A DNA stretch of 64,000 nt from Nymphalis io (taxonomy: Eukaryota > Arthropoda > Insecta > Lepidoptera > Nymphalidae), in NCBI RefSeq assembly GCF_905147045.1, contig NC_065910.1, forward strand, positions 744,001-808,000. Reading direction: 5' to 3'. This document shows, piece after piece, positions 36,995 to 51,900 of this stretch. The position numbers and the translations under genes are program-made. The first letter of the stretch is position 1. Each line of letters opens with the position of its first letter. The notes under the pieces are model-generated. The model had not been told where the DNA came from. It worked only from the letters and a program-made list of their open reading frames with translations, and searched no databases.

Positions 36995-39900
36995 GTATAT
37001 ATATATATATGTATATATATTTATTATATATTTATTTTATGTCCCTCACCCAAAGGTTGTCTGGAAGAGATCGCTAAGACCGCCTTTTGTACATAAATAG
37101 TTTTCGTTTTTTTAGGTTTGTGTTTCAAATGGTTCTGTAACTCTTTTGGTGTACAATAGAGCATATTCTATTCTATTCTAATTATACATCATTTAGTCCC
37201 TTGTGCCAGTCATTACCTTGGCTCACTCATCCTTCAACCCGGAACAAAAGCCTAAGTATTATTGTTTTGCGGTAGTATACGTCATCAGTTCTGATGGGCT
37301 TGCACAAAGCCCTACCACCAAGTAATAGCAAAAGTACATATATTTCAAAACAAAAATCTCACGATGATATAAAGCCTATTTATTTTTAATTATATATTTA
37401 GTATTACTTGTTTATTTTTGTACGCTGTATTGTCTAAATGCGTAAGTAATTTAACAGCTAAATAAACTACATCATCTCAATGATGATAGTTTTTGTAATA
37501 ATAAAAAAAAACAATGTTGAACTGATGAAAAACAATCTCGGACGTCAGTGAAATAGCACGCGTTTCCGAACGAGTAAATATAAAATATACAAATACAATG
37601 CATGGAATTAATGTTGCAATTACTAATGCAGAAACAGTGCTGTAGAATATACTTTAAACAAAGATTATATCGTTCGTTCAATCGTCAATAATATTTGTAA
37701 GCTATCGAAGCGCTGTTTATTCGATTCCCGCCAAATTTCTCATATCAATAAAGATGGCGCCACTTTAGTTTATGGTCAAAGTAAATACGGTATGTAGAAA
37801 ATGTTTATAAATCCACTTCGCGTCTGAAACGGGACGGCGACGAAAATAAACAGACGACAGACGTACTATTTGAGTATTGCAGACGTTTTCGTTACGTTAT
37901 TATTATTCCAATATAATTTTTATTCATTGAATTTAATTTGCCTTTCTTAATACTAATACACACATACACATATACTCATTAACAAATAGTAAATGGCCTA
38001 AGAATACTGATATTGTAAGAAGTATAAAGCCTGCTGACAATAGGATCCATGCTTGGCGAATTCGCATAAGAATCATAACATTTTAGGAGATGGTATCTGT
38101 TCTATTTTTATACCTGTTACTGCTCATTAGCTATCATACTAGAAGACAATGTTGATGTGATAGAAAAATAAGTAATGACTGAGCAAAAGTACAGTAATAG
38201 TAATATTTCGATGCAGGTCAAAGTCATTCTCTCTGGTTGAGGCTAGGAGCTTCCACCACGTTGCTATCCAAATTTCATCCCATTCATATAAGGTGATAGA
38301 GTAATACCCAATCATCTTTTATATTTACTTTTTAAAGTCTTTGTATTTTTATTAGTTAATAATGTATATAATACTAGGTGACAGGGCTTTGTGCAAGCAC
38401 GTCTGGGTAGGTATCCACTCATCGGATTATACCGCTAAACAGCAATACCTAATATTTTTGCGTTCCGGTTTGAAGGATAAGTGAGCCAGTGTAACTATAG
38501 GCACAAGGGACATAACATCTTCTTTCCCAAGGCTGGTTGCGTATTTGCGATGTAAGGAATGGTTAACACTTCCTACATTTCCAGTGTCTATGTGCGGTGG
38601 TGACCACTCAACATCAAGTCGCCCATTTACCAGTCCGTAACATAAAAAAATAATGTTCAACAAGTCAATTTTGTTTCTTTCAATAATCTCCCGCAGATGT
38701 CAACATCGCACAGGTGATTTGTTCTCAAGTAATTCATTTACACGTCTTTTGTTCCCAGTAAACAGTAAATATTGCTAGTATAGAGATGTCAGTGCATAAC
38801 AAGACTAAGACCACACGTGTATCGTCTGTACAATAAACACTGAGGAATGGCGCTTAAATCCACATATTGGAATGCAATAATTCAGACGAGCTTATTTTAA
38901 AATAAAAAAACATTGCGGATTGAGAACGGCGTTTTGATTATTTTCTCCGTCAGTTAAAACGGAGTGGAAGTGAATTTTTTGCGTTATTTCAGTAACTGTG
39001 GTTGCTACGCATGCGTAAACATAGAATTTTGAGACTGATTAATATTCTTGCAGTATAATATATTTTGCTATTGTATAAGATTTAACTTCGTATTTGTGAA
39101 AGCCGATTTAAAGTTGATGTATGTATCATTTAAATGTTTATTCAATGTCTCAATACACTTTCAGATATTCAACGATCATGATATTAGATTTTACTTTGAT
39201 GAACTGACACGAAAATAAATGAATTATCGCAATAAAGTATTGGTAATTATAGTTCACATTAAGCAGTAAGCTTCAAAATCAATTATTTAATAATCAAAAT
39301 GGTTTTAAAACTCTTTTAAAACATGTAACCAAAATACACGATGATTCAGTTTGTAATACATCACTGGAATGCCATCAATCAGACCTAAACAGATTCGATT
39401 CCAGTTTTAAACAAACTCAAGTATCTCTTGTATTCTTTGTTTCGATAAAAATAAAACTGAAATCGTTTCGTGCAGAATCGTACGAACCGCGAATTATCTC
39501 TGTGCTGAAAATAAAAATAGAAAATGTGTTCATGAAATGTTTTGAGAGAGGAAACAGTTTGTATATTTAATGGTTTTTAATTGATATTTTAGTTTTAAAA
39601 TAAAGATGCTTGGAATGTCAAAATATTCGATTTTTAAATTCAAACTCTTATAAGTTATTTTGAATTACTCACATTAAGGTCTTAAATAAGTATATACAAA
39701 TCAAAAATAATAATATACAAATAATAACTGCGTGGAATGCTAGCAAGAATACTAGCAGTATTTCCCCGGGGAATTGCAATTCCTATCCACTGGGCGAAAA
39801 ATTAACCAATCCAGACAGTGGACTTTTGTATCGTCACGTTACAGAATTTAACGTAATTGTAAATTTGCCACCGATTCGGACTGCAGATTCTACCGAGAAG

Positions 39901-42900
39901 AACCGCGAAGAAACTCATTAGTTACACTCAGTTCCAATAATTAAATAACTTCATGTTTTTTAAAACTCATACATATATATCACATTTTGTTTTTTGATTT
40001 TCAAAAACTCAAAGGTGCTCAGTGGATAAGAGATTATATTCTTATCAAAAATTACGATTCTTAAAGTGAAACTCACGGTCGCCGATGCGTGAAACAATTC
40101 ATAAGTCCCCAAGGCCTCAATTTAAAATGCCATTAAAAATATTTACTCCTTAGGGCATAATTATCTTACCAACAATAAACGGCACACTTATCTAACCGCA
40201 ATCTAACTAAATTAGCATGTATTTTTAAGCAAGTTTATTCAAGTAACTTTGATCTTGTAAAGAAAGAAAAAAACTCAATGCTGGACAAAGACCCTCTGGT
40301 CTTGAGGAAAGTCTTGAGGAAAACGCTGTCTAATTTGGTTTTATGGATACGCATGTGGCGGTTTGCATTCGAGAGATTCTGGTTATCAAAACATGCTTTC
40401 CTCCACCGCCAAGCACCATATGAATAAACACAAAAATACGCGAATTAAGTACCAGAAAAACCAGTGATCCTGTCGAAACATTCAATCTTTACTCAAGATT
40501 TGTCTTATTGGTTGCAAGCCACTTATAAAATTGTAATTAACAGACTGAGGAACTAAAAAAGAATCCTATAATCAGTTCAAATTTCACTTAAAGCCAAGTA
40601 ACATTAAAAACAATAAAAAAATCTATAACGATGGCTATCTAAGATCGCGTCTTAGATAGCCATCGTAATAACTAAGCACCTTAAAAATACCTGACAGATT
40701 ATCTCGAGTGCCTGTTATTTGGGGCAGTTAAAATTTTAGAAGTCTCAAATAACAGACCTGCGAAATACAAAATTATCGGTGATTGATTCGCAATTTTAAC
40801 ACTGAAATCAATGGCTTCTGGCTTAACACCTTTTAAAATACCTACAATCATATTAGATACGGCAATATATATACACATATTTATGTGTTATGTTATAAAG
40901 GGCAGTGAACTGTGTAGCTATGGACAGCTTAAGTTATACATAAAAAAATGTTTAAACATGAAGAAGAATTTCGTGTCGTATTGTCGAGTCAATTAAAAAG
41001 TATTCTGCGTAATATTGAATTGTTTTCTTGAGAATTGAGTTGGAGAGGAGGAGGGAGATATGAATAAAACATATCGAGAAATCCTCGATAATAATAATAT
41101 CCTGGGACATTTTTCATACACGACTATCTGATCCCAAACTAAGCCGAGCTATGGAAACGTACTATGGAAACCAGACAACTGATATATACACTACTTTTCT
41201 TTTGTAAATACATACTTATATAGATAATTACATCCAGAATGTCTGTCCTGGGAAGGAATCGAACACACAACCTTCGGCGTGAAAGGCAAGTATCTAAGTC
41301 AATGAAAGAAGAACGTTAAATAATCACATAACACTTTCATTTCATTATCACAATACACAAAAAATGTACTGTTCAGTTCACTTATTAAATCTAAACTCTA
41401 TAACGTGAACGGATACTGTCAAAATGTTACAGTGTTAGGAAACACCTCGTGTACAAACATACAGTCAATTACCGTCATCGTAAAAGGCGCATGTCAACTT
41501 AAAAGATATGTCAATATGATATTTAGCATGCACGTACGTTTATAGAGAGAAAGTCTGCCTATAAAATATGTTATGTTGTCAAATCTGGGAGCAGACACTG
41601 TTACAAATACTTTTCACTATACCAGTTTTATGCTGAACGTTCTAACATTGGCATGAGTTGTTGCGTTCAGATATATAAGGACGAACATTTATTTGCCTAT
41701 TACTAAATTATACTAAATTTTTCTCACTTACTAAACTTCCAATACATACATAATGGATATTTTTTTTATAGAATAGGAAACCGGACAAGCATATGGGCCA
41801 CCTGATGGTAAGTGGTCACCAACGCCCTTAGACATTGGCACTGTAAGAAATAGTGATCATCGCTTACATTGCCAAAGCGCCACCAACCTTGGGACCTAAG
41901 TTTTTATATCCCTTGTGCCTGTAATTAAACTGGCTCGCTCACCCTTCAAACCGGAATACAACAATACCAAGTACTGCTGTTTTGCGTTAGAATATCTGAT
42001 GAGTGGGTGGTACCTACCCAGACGAGCTTGCACAAAGCTCTACCACCAGTACATCTCTACAACCAATAAGCTTTTAGAACAGCGTTCTAGATTCAATTTA
42101 CAGCCATTTCTTCAAAGGGATCGTAACCCTTAGCCCATCAATTTGTCATTTACATGCTTATTTTAAATTATATTTAACATTTATTTAATTATAAATTTCC
42201 AAATTAAAATGGTAACTTAAAAATTATTAATATTGTATACTTATTTTTATACTTTGTAAGTTATATTATCTATGCCTTTTATTGTAGATGTTGGCAAAAA
42301 GTTACGAGCAAATGTGGCATTTGATGGTAAGTGATCAACTTCGCCCACAGACACTGGTATTGTAAGAAATATAAGCAACTCTTTATATTAAAAGAATAAT
42401 CTAAGATGATATCCATCCTTTGTGCCAGTAATTAAAATTATTATAATTAACTGAATCACTTACTATTCGAACCGAAACTCGATTAAGTGCTGTCTGGTTA
42501 GAATAATAGATAGAAACGTAGTACTCACACAGATTGGAGTGCACAAAGCCCCACCAGATAGTAAACAATGGAAGGTAACATGACTAAAGTTCCTTGTCAT
42601 ATTATATTTCCAATACTCTATACGATAAATTTTTAATATATATGTTATCTATCCTTTTAATTACATTGGCTCACTTATTATTCATGATACAAAGCATTGC
42701 TTAATGGTATATAAAATAAATGGGAAGTATCAAGACTGGTTAGCACTAAAAACGATGACTTGCGTCTAGTGTACTTATGAAACGTTTTACAACAATCTCG
42801 AACAATACATTCGAATATTTTATCGTCAATAATATTACCATATAGTCTCTATAAATTGAACATTTTAAGAGTTTTATCACTTTAGATACGTGCAAACATG

Positions 42901-45900
42901 GATCAAGAACAAAGGCTATTTCGCGTTACTATGTGGGAATTTGTTGTAAATACGAAATTATCGTAAAATTCCCTATTTATTACAGACTTCCAAGAACGGC
43001 ATAAATCTTTGCAAGGGTCCTGCCGCTTGGGAATTTAAATTATATAATTTGCTTACGTTTAAAAAATAATGATCGCTTTTTAATGTAAAGATTTTTATGA
43101 ACTTATTTTAAATAAAGCATTGTAAAGCGGTTGTAAACAATACTTTGTCTTCCTCTTTCGTACGTCAAAATACTGACGACAGAAAGAGAGAATATAGTTT
43201 GAAAGTTTTCATACATTACACAACCTCTATTAATAAGATCGATTGTATGCGTATTTTATGAATTTAATTATTATGCGAGGAGGTGATTAGTTGTTAATAC
43301 TGCTTATTGTAATGTTACATTTTCAAAATGAAAAACAAGTCGTCCTCTTTAATTTATAACGAATATTAAAAATTATATATAAAAATGAATAACAGTAACT
43401 GCCTGTTAATGTGCCACTGCTGGGCTAAGGCCTCCTCTCCCTTTTGAGGAGAAGGTTTGGAGCTTATTCCACCACGCTGCTCCAATGCGGGTAGGTAGAA
43501 TAAACATGTGGCAGAATTTCAATGAAATTAGACACATGCAGGTTACCTCACGATGTTTTCCTTCACGAGATGAATTATAAACGCAAATTAAGCACATGAA
43601 AATTCAATTAATGTGCTTAATTTGTCACTGAGCAACCTCGGCTATAAAAATGAATGTTATGTCAGAATTTATAAACTTTATTTTATTCGAAAGCAAGCAG
43701 ACGTATATATATATATATATATCAAAACATTTAATCCTGACTATATTAATTACCATATATGTATAATAAAAGTTTTTGACAAAAAATTAATTCGGATCAA
43801 CCCACTGTCGACAACCCTAATCATCTTGGTCAATCTCGCTCCAAATTTACGATCCGACCTTATTGCATACGTTATAAAGATTAATATCGCGTGCACATTT
43901 GAATTTATCGATGTGCCTTACTAGTTGGACATAAAGTCCATATTCGTTTAATTTCGTTTATTTAGAATAATTTATGACGCTTTTACGTTCGTTCAGAATA
44001 TGAAACAATTTAGGTTTTCAGTGTTCACCATTGTATGTTGAATTCAAGTAGAAGTCGTTTTGAAATATATGACAAGACGTTTCGTAACTCGTATGTCCAC
44101 AAATTTGTTATATTTTAGTGAAACTGAATGGTTTGTATCGTTATGTTGTGTTATATTAATTGTTATCTTGTGGTGTTGTATCATACGTAACAGCCTGTGA
44201 TTATCCCACTGCTGGGCTAAGGCCTCCTCTCCCTTTTTAAGGAGAAGGTTTGGAGCTTTTCCAACACGCTGCTCCAATGCGGGTTGGTGGAAGACACGTG
44301 TGGCAGAATTTCAGTGAAATTAGACACATGCAGGTTTCCTCACGATGTTTTCCTTCACCGTAAAGCACGAGATGAATTATAATTACAAATTAAGCACATG
44401 AAAATTCAGTGGTGCTTGCCCGGGTTTGAACCCACGATCATCGGTTAAGATTCACGCGTTCTTACCACTGGGCCATCTCAGCTACATCAATACAATGTAA
44501 GTGAAGGAGTTACAATTTTTTAGTAAATCTTAGGACAGTATTAAGTTTCATTCTGACTCGTTGGGTTATTGTCATCCCACTCCCCCAATGCTGATTTTAT
44601 CTCTCAGGTCCGAGATATTTATTTCCGAAGCGGTGGTAGATTTTTGAAAGCTTTATTCGAGGTTGAATAGGGATATTAGTAATTTACTTTAAGCGGGCAT
44701 ATCATTTCTTTTAAGTATTAGCAAAATAATGTGCTATTATTAATAATTTAGACATATTTGTATCATAAAGTTATAGGATATATAGAGCTGAGCGAAAGCG
44801 AGATAGCCCAGCGACTAGAACACGTTAATCTTAACCAAAGATTGCGAGTTCAATCTTGTGGATTAAACTCGCAAACACTACTGAGCTTAAATGTGATTAA
44901 TTGATTTGTGTTTATAATTCATCTCGTGCTCGGCGGTGAAGGAAAACATCCTAAGGATCCTCGTTATATCCAAATCACTGAGATTCACACCTTTAACCAT
45001 CAACCCACGTAATAGTACAGCACAGTGGAATAATAGTTTAAAATATTCTAAAATATTATAAAATAAACGAGCTTAATAACGTATGAGATATAGAAAGCTC
45101 GTTTCGATAAAGCTTTCATATGACACTATGTAAAAACTAATATTTGTATTTCAATGTATAGTATTTTTTTTTAGATGTAATTGAACCAATATTGATAGTG
45201 TTTGTTATCTTTATAGAACCGATGTTGTTAAATAAAAAAAGAGTATTTTTAAAAATATAAGCTATATATTTTTAAACATTATCTCAATTAATAAATATTA
45301 AAAAAAAACTACTTTAAATCTTCCGGCCTTATTGTTACCTGTGCTTTTTTCGCGCAATTTAAGAGCCCTTAACCTAAATATTTAATTGCAAAAATCGACT
45401 GCAATTGTATAGGAGGACGCACACTCGTGAGCCATTGAGTACGTTCTGAATTCAATTTCAGATCGTTAGTATTGGGGGTAAGTGTCTCAAAGTTTGAGGA
45501 TAAGTGTACCATTTTTAAGGTTTTAATTAAGTAAAATTATCTCATTTAATTAAATAATAATTAAACATTTTTGAAACACATATTTAAAGAAACTTATAAA
45601 AGTCGCTCAAAGCTTGATTAGTTAAGTAATGCTGTCTTTTTCCTTCGAATGTAAAATCAATAATGATAGAAAGAGCGAAATCTGTATTTATCTGAACCGC
45701 TAAGCAACGTTTAAGGCCGATAGATTTTTTAATGCTATTAAGATTCATAGTCATAAAATTTAAATTTATCAACGGATAAAATTTATTTCATTCTTGTTAT
45801 TGCGTGCATAAGACACATTAATATTATTTGAATAGACAGTTTAACAATTTGTTATAATCGAATTTGTGGTAACAATAGTATTTTTATTGAACCGAAAATC

Positions 45901-48900
45901 AATCTTTAATTTATTTATAGTACTAGAGACAAGTTGAGTTTGTTGTCGGTTCTTTCTAGAAGAATCAACATTCCGAAAGAGTAGCATTACATTAAAACAA
46001 ATGAAAAGTGCTTGTAAGAGCCTAATCGAATAGTCTATTTTAATTTTAATCATACAATTAAATTAGTTGCCCGAAAGTAGATCGGGTAAACGAGTTATAG
46101 TTGACACAGTGATAGGTATTTTTGCCTGCCAAATTCGTATGCCTTTAATAATATAGCGATATAACGCTTCTGAAGTAGTTTTGCTTTTGTCACGAATTCT
46201 CTCATTTTTGGAACTTCGACTTTAAAATATTTAAAGATAATTTAAACATAACAATACTAAGTATTGCTGTTTGAGAATGCGGTAGAATAGAGCTTTACTG
46301 GTGGTAGGACTTTGTGCAAGCTCGTCTGGGTAGGTACCACCCGTAACCGTAACCGTAACCGTAACAGCCTGTGAATGTCCCACTGCTGGGCTAAAGGCCT
46401 CCTCTCCTCTTTTTGAGGAGAAGGTTTGGAGCTTATTTCACCACGCTGCTCCAATGCGGGTTGGTAGAATTCACATGTGGCAGAACTTCAGTGAAATTAG
46501 ACACATGCAGGTTTCCTCACGATGTTTTCCTTCACCGTAAAGCACGAGATGAATTATAATCACAAATTAAGCACATGAAAATTCAGTGGTGCTTGCCCGG
46601 GTTTGAACCCACGATCATCGGTTAAGATTCACGCGTTCTTACCACAGGGCCATCTCGGCTTAACAGGTACCACCCACTCATCAGATATTCTAGCGCAAAA
46701 CAGCAATACTTGATATTGTTGTGTTCCGGTTTGAAGGGTGAGTGAGCCAGTGTAATTACAGGCACAAGGGACATAAAATCTTAGGTCCCAAGGTTGGTGG
46801 CATTGGCTATAAGCGATGGTTGCAGACGAGTTAGCACAAAGCCCTACCCTACCACCTAGAGTGGCGAAATAGGATTAAAACGTTATATTTAGGAGAAGCG
46901 AAGGTACCTTAAAAATATAAATATCTTTAAAATAATTAACAGTTAGCTCGATTAATACATAATTTTAATCGTAAGAATAAATGCTATTCTAATTTAAAAA
47001 AAAATTCGAGAACATTCCTAAAGGACCAAAGATCGACATATCTATATACAAACCCGTTAAATATATCTCTTCCTAAGTTAAATGTCATCGTTTACATAAA
47101 ATCTTAGTTCCCAAGGTTGGTGGCGCATTGGCTATAAGCGATGGTTGACATTTCTTACAATGCGAATGTCTAAGGGCGTTTGGTGACCACTTACCATCAG
47201 GTGGCCCATATGCTCGTCCACCTTCCTATTCTATATAAAAAAAAAAGTTTAAAAACAACTAAAAACAATATTAAACAAGTTCTAACTTGCTATGCACTAT
47301 TTTCTAAGTGCATACGTGCGGACAACATAATTGTTTGACTATTAATGTATTTGCTATAAACGATACCGAGGTTTCACTTAGCAATTATCTGCGCATGATT
47401 TATTATACAATTACACTTGACAAAACAGTATTTATAATTATACTAATATTGTTTGATAAACGTTTGTTTATTATTAGTTTCGAAGAGTTTTTTTTTTAAT
47501 TAGACTAATATTCTTTTAAATAATTGAAAACGATCATCGTTACCCGGAGATACACAAAAAAATATTCACAGGATAAAATCGGCGTCCACTTTGGTACAAA
47601 AGTTGGTTATATCCTTGTGCAATAGGTACAATATAGTATAGTAACAGCCTATAAATGTCCCACTGCTGGGCTAAGGCCTCCTCTCCCTATTTGAGGAGAA
47701 GGTTTGGAGCTTATTCCACCACGCTGCTCCAATGCGGGTTGGTGGAAAATAGGTACAATACATAAATACAATAGGTCACTTACTCTTCCTATTAAAAAAA
47801 ACGATAAACTTTCTATGATTTGAGTAAATTTACATTATATGTACATAAACATAAGCTAAGCTCGATTTGTCACCATCATAAATATTCCCTACCACCAAAC
47901 AGCAATAGAATTATTTTTTTTTAGAATAGGAAAGCGGATGAGCATATGGGCCACCTGATGGTAAGTGGTCATCAACGCCCTTAGATATTGGCATTGTAAG
48001 AAATGTTAACCATCGCTTACATCACCGATGCGCCACCAACCTTGGGAACTAAGGTGCTATGTCCCTTGTGCCTGTAACTACACTGGCTCACTCACCCTTC
48101 AAAAGCGGAACACAATACCTAGTACTGCTGTTTTTCGGTAGAATATCTCATGAGTGGGTGGTACCTACCCAGACGAGCTTGCACAAAGCCCTACCACCAT
48201 TTCCTATGTATCTAATAATACCGTGCTCCAGTTGAAATGATAAATGAGCTAATATTATTATACAAGGGACATCCTTAGCTCCGCTTAGCTTAGTTGAAAG
48301 CGGATTGACGATAGTGACAACAAAAACATTTCTCATCTACCTTCCAATTTCATCATTCAATAAAAGAATAATCACATGACTGTAAGTTATTACATATTAT
48401 ATGTTTTGAGAAAGAATCTTCTAGAAGATTCTAGGAATATAAAATAAAGATAAATTTTATTTTAAAATAACAGGTGGACGATGTTGAATATATCCACGTG
48501 TAACAGTTGTTACTGGCCATGTTTTATTAAAACAGAGCGCAAGAATGCGCGTAGCATTTAATGTTAGAACAATAGATGTTGTACAGAGTAATATATGTGT
48601 AGAGACGTATGATAAACTATAAATAAACTCGATTTTTTTTTTAAATATAGTGGTTATAAATCGTTTTTGATTTTTTTTATCATATAGGTAGGCGCACATA
48701 TGGGCCACCTGATGGTAAGTCGTCACCAACGTCCGTAGATATTGGCATTGTGAAAAATGTTAACCATCGCTTACATCGCCAATGTGCCACCAATCTTGTG
48801 AACTAAGATGTTATGTCCCTTGTGCCTGTAATTACACTGGCTCACTCACTTTTCAAACCGGAACACAACAATACCAAGTACTGCTGTTTTGTGGTTGAAT

Positions 48901-51900
48901 ATCTGATGAGTGTGTGGTACCTACCCAGATGAGCTTGCACAAAGCCCTACCACTAGTAGGTAACTATTTTAGGATAAATGTCTTTGTACGTATTTTTAAT
49001 CAAGGCCATCTATGTATTTTATTTGCTCAAAAATATTTAATTATAAAAAACAACAAAATAGACATACACAAATTATAAAAAGGTCATAGTTTAGAAGGCT
49101 CTAAAAGATTATACTGTTGCATTGCTAACCTCAGTTTTTCAGGCTCAGGCTAGGATATCGTTATCTCCTAAGTGTTTACCAGTTTCAAAAGAATATATTT
49201 CTATGTAGACCACGACGGAACAACTGCGTCATTTATGCTCGAAATGATCAATTCGAGTTATACAGAGACATAAATGAGATTCACAAAACTATAAACCTAA
49301 ACGTTGGCATAGATAGATTATGAGAGGGCAGAGCCATCTGTGCTCCAACTACCTTTCAGATATAGTAGTCATGCACGGTCTGTGTCTAAGATACACTGGG
49401 ACAGCTGTAACTCGTATGTAAATTGAACACGGGGTGTGTCCCATTGTTTCTGAAAAACCAATTCTGTGAAACAGATTTCATCAGGAATCAAAACAGGGTT
49501 GTTTCAACTTCCCCGATATCCTATCCTCCTTTTGCTGCCGTCCTCCTGGGGGCCATCTGAAATAGAACACCTGAGGCCTTCACCTCACGCATCCATGGAC
49601 CCAGGGTAAAGCGCTATCACTTAAGCCCCGGACGTCGGGGCTGGTAATCCTAACCTCTATCCTATTTCAACTATAACAACAGTCGAACTTGAAATGTCGT
49701 TAGAGGAATTGGAAGTTCACGGCAATTACTTTAATTAAGTTTTTGATGTGAAACATATTTTAGGTCTTGGAGGTAAGACCGACTCGCATATTTTATATAG
49801 AACAGGTCGGACGTAGTAGAGGACGGGCAATTGGGCCACCTAATGGTAAGTGCTCACCATCGCCCATAGACATTAGAAGAAATATTAACCATCCCATACA
49901 TCGCTAATGCGCAATTTTGCGCAAACCAACCTTGGAAACGAAGATGTGATGTCCCTGTGAAATAGTTGCACAGGTTCACTAACGTTCCAACCGTAATACA
50001 ACAATACTAAGTACTGCTGTTTTGCGGTAGAATATATGCGATGATTAGGCGGTACCTAAATAGACTGAGCTGAAAGCCCTAAGCCCTACCATTAAGTAAA
50101 TGTCATTATGCCCCCTCTCTCTGCCGCTCTCTTCTTACTTGTGTGTGCGTACGTTCTACCTATATACTTCGTTATTATATCATATTATTTTAATAGAAAA
50201 AAATAATGAAATGAATAATTTCCTTTAATCACTCGATATTTATTTATTGGTTTCTATAATTTAAAATTATTTTCAAATCACGAGCGTTCCGTAACGGAAT
50301 AAATTTTGGTCTCCTTTGAAGTATGTACATCACCACTGCCGGAATGAACCGGATATGATTTTGTGTACTTAACTATTAAAAACAAATCGAGTTTTCTAAA
50401 AATTTCTTACTTGTACAGTTTATTTTCAAATCCCTTATTGTATTTGTATAATGTTGTAACCACGTGACCTACATTCTAAATATTGTATGCAAATAATTAG
50501 CGGAATTCAGACGCCTTGGTCCATTCATTTTGTTTTGCTCGTTGTAATAATAACTCAGACTTAGAATACGGGGCAATGGTGATTTTGATCTGTTTATTAA
50601 TCCTTTAACCTGAATTTTAAAGGCAGTACGGACACGGTCAGGGGTTTGATTTCCGATTGTGTTTATCGTCTATTATAATATAACTTGATTTAATAATTGT
50701 TTATTGAAATAAATCTATCGTACATATAATAAATTTAAATTATTGGAAACTTTATTGATATATTTAGTATAATGTTATTATACTGTTTATTTCCTGAAGT
50801 ATAAATATATATAAATTAATGTCCTATTTCTCGGTATCTATTGTAATTGATATGTAGTCAATCGACTATTATATTATATGTATATATGATGTTGCCGATA
50901 TATACAAATTGATAATGCTCGGACCATATTTCAAGATATATTCCTCATTGTAGCCAAAACGATCGTCATAACTATAAAATAAATATTTATTTAAAATTTA
51001 CTCCATCGAATTACACTCTTATATATTTGAATCATATTGTCAAATTTAATTAGATACACAGATGTGACAAGAAAACTCTTTTTTATAAGCAGTCATTTAT
51101 TCAATTTGGTTATGAAAGTTTAAATAACCATGTCTATTGATATTATAAGAAATTAACTGTTCATTACTCGTTTTCGTCTTTATAATCTTATAAGGGCGGA
51201 AAGTAGTTCTTAATTTCGACCTGCGATTCCGTCTGCGTGTAGGAGGGCATGGAGTACATTATACCATTTTTTAAATCCTGACAACGTGTATGCAAAATTT
51301 CATAATGATTGGTCGAGTAATTAAGACATAAAAGCGTTACACACTTATTTTCACATTTGTAATATTAGTATGTCACTCACTGATTGCCTAGTTGGTCCTG
51401 TTTAGATATAAGGCCATAGATATCGTTCTGGGTTCAAACCCTTGGTCACGCCAATAAAATGTTATTGGGTTTTTGTATCGAAGATTCTCAGTAGCTACCC
51501 GAAGTCTGGAAATGTCAACCATCGCTTATAGCCAATGCGCCACCAACCTTGGGAACTAAGATTTTATGTCCCTTGTGCCTGTAATTACACTGGCTCACTC
51601 ATCCTTCAAACCGGAACACAACAATATCAAGTATTGCTGTTTTGCGGTAGAATATCTGATGAGTGGGTGGTACCTACCCAGACGAGCTTGCACAAAGCCC
51701 TACCACCAGTAAAATTAAAATAAAGTAAAATTGGCCGAAATCGATCAGGACGACGTCATCAGTACGGATGACAATATTCTTCCGCATTAATAATTAATCT
51801 CTAAGTTAATACTTTTTATCGAGTATCAGAAGTTACGTAAAATTTTATTTAATGGTTTCACAAATTGTTTTAATTAATATAAAGAATCCCATTACCAAGT

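Noticed and set aside
51535..51723. Recurring peptide beginning MRHQPWELR in many places
   Set aside because: It is the translation of family A SINE-like repeats (also at 3291, 17761, 21266, 30479, 62455), not a gene family.
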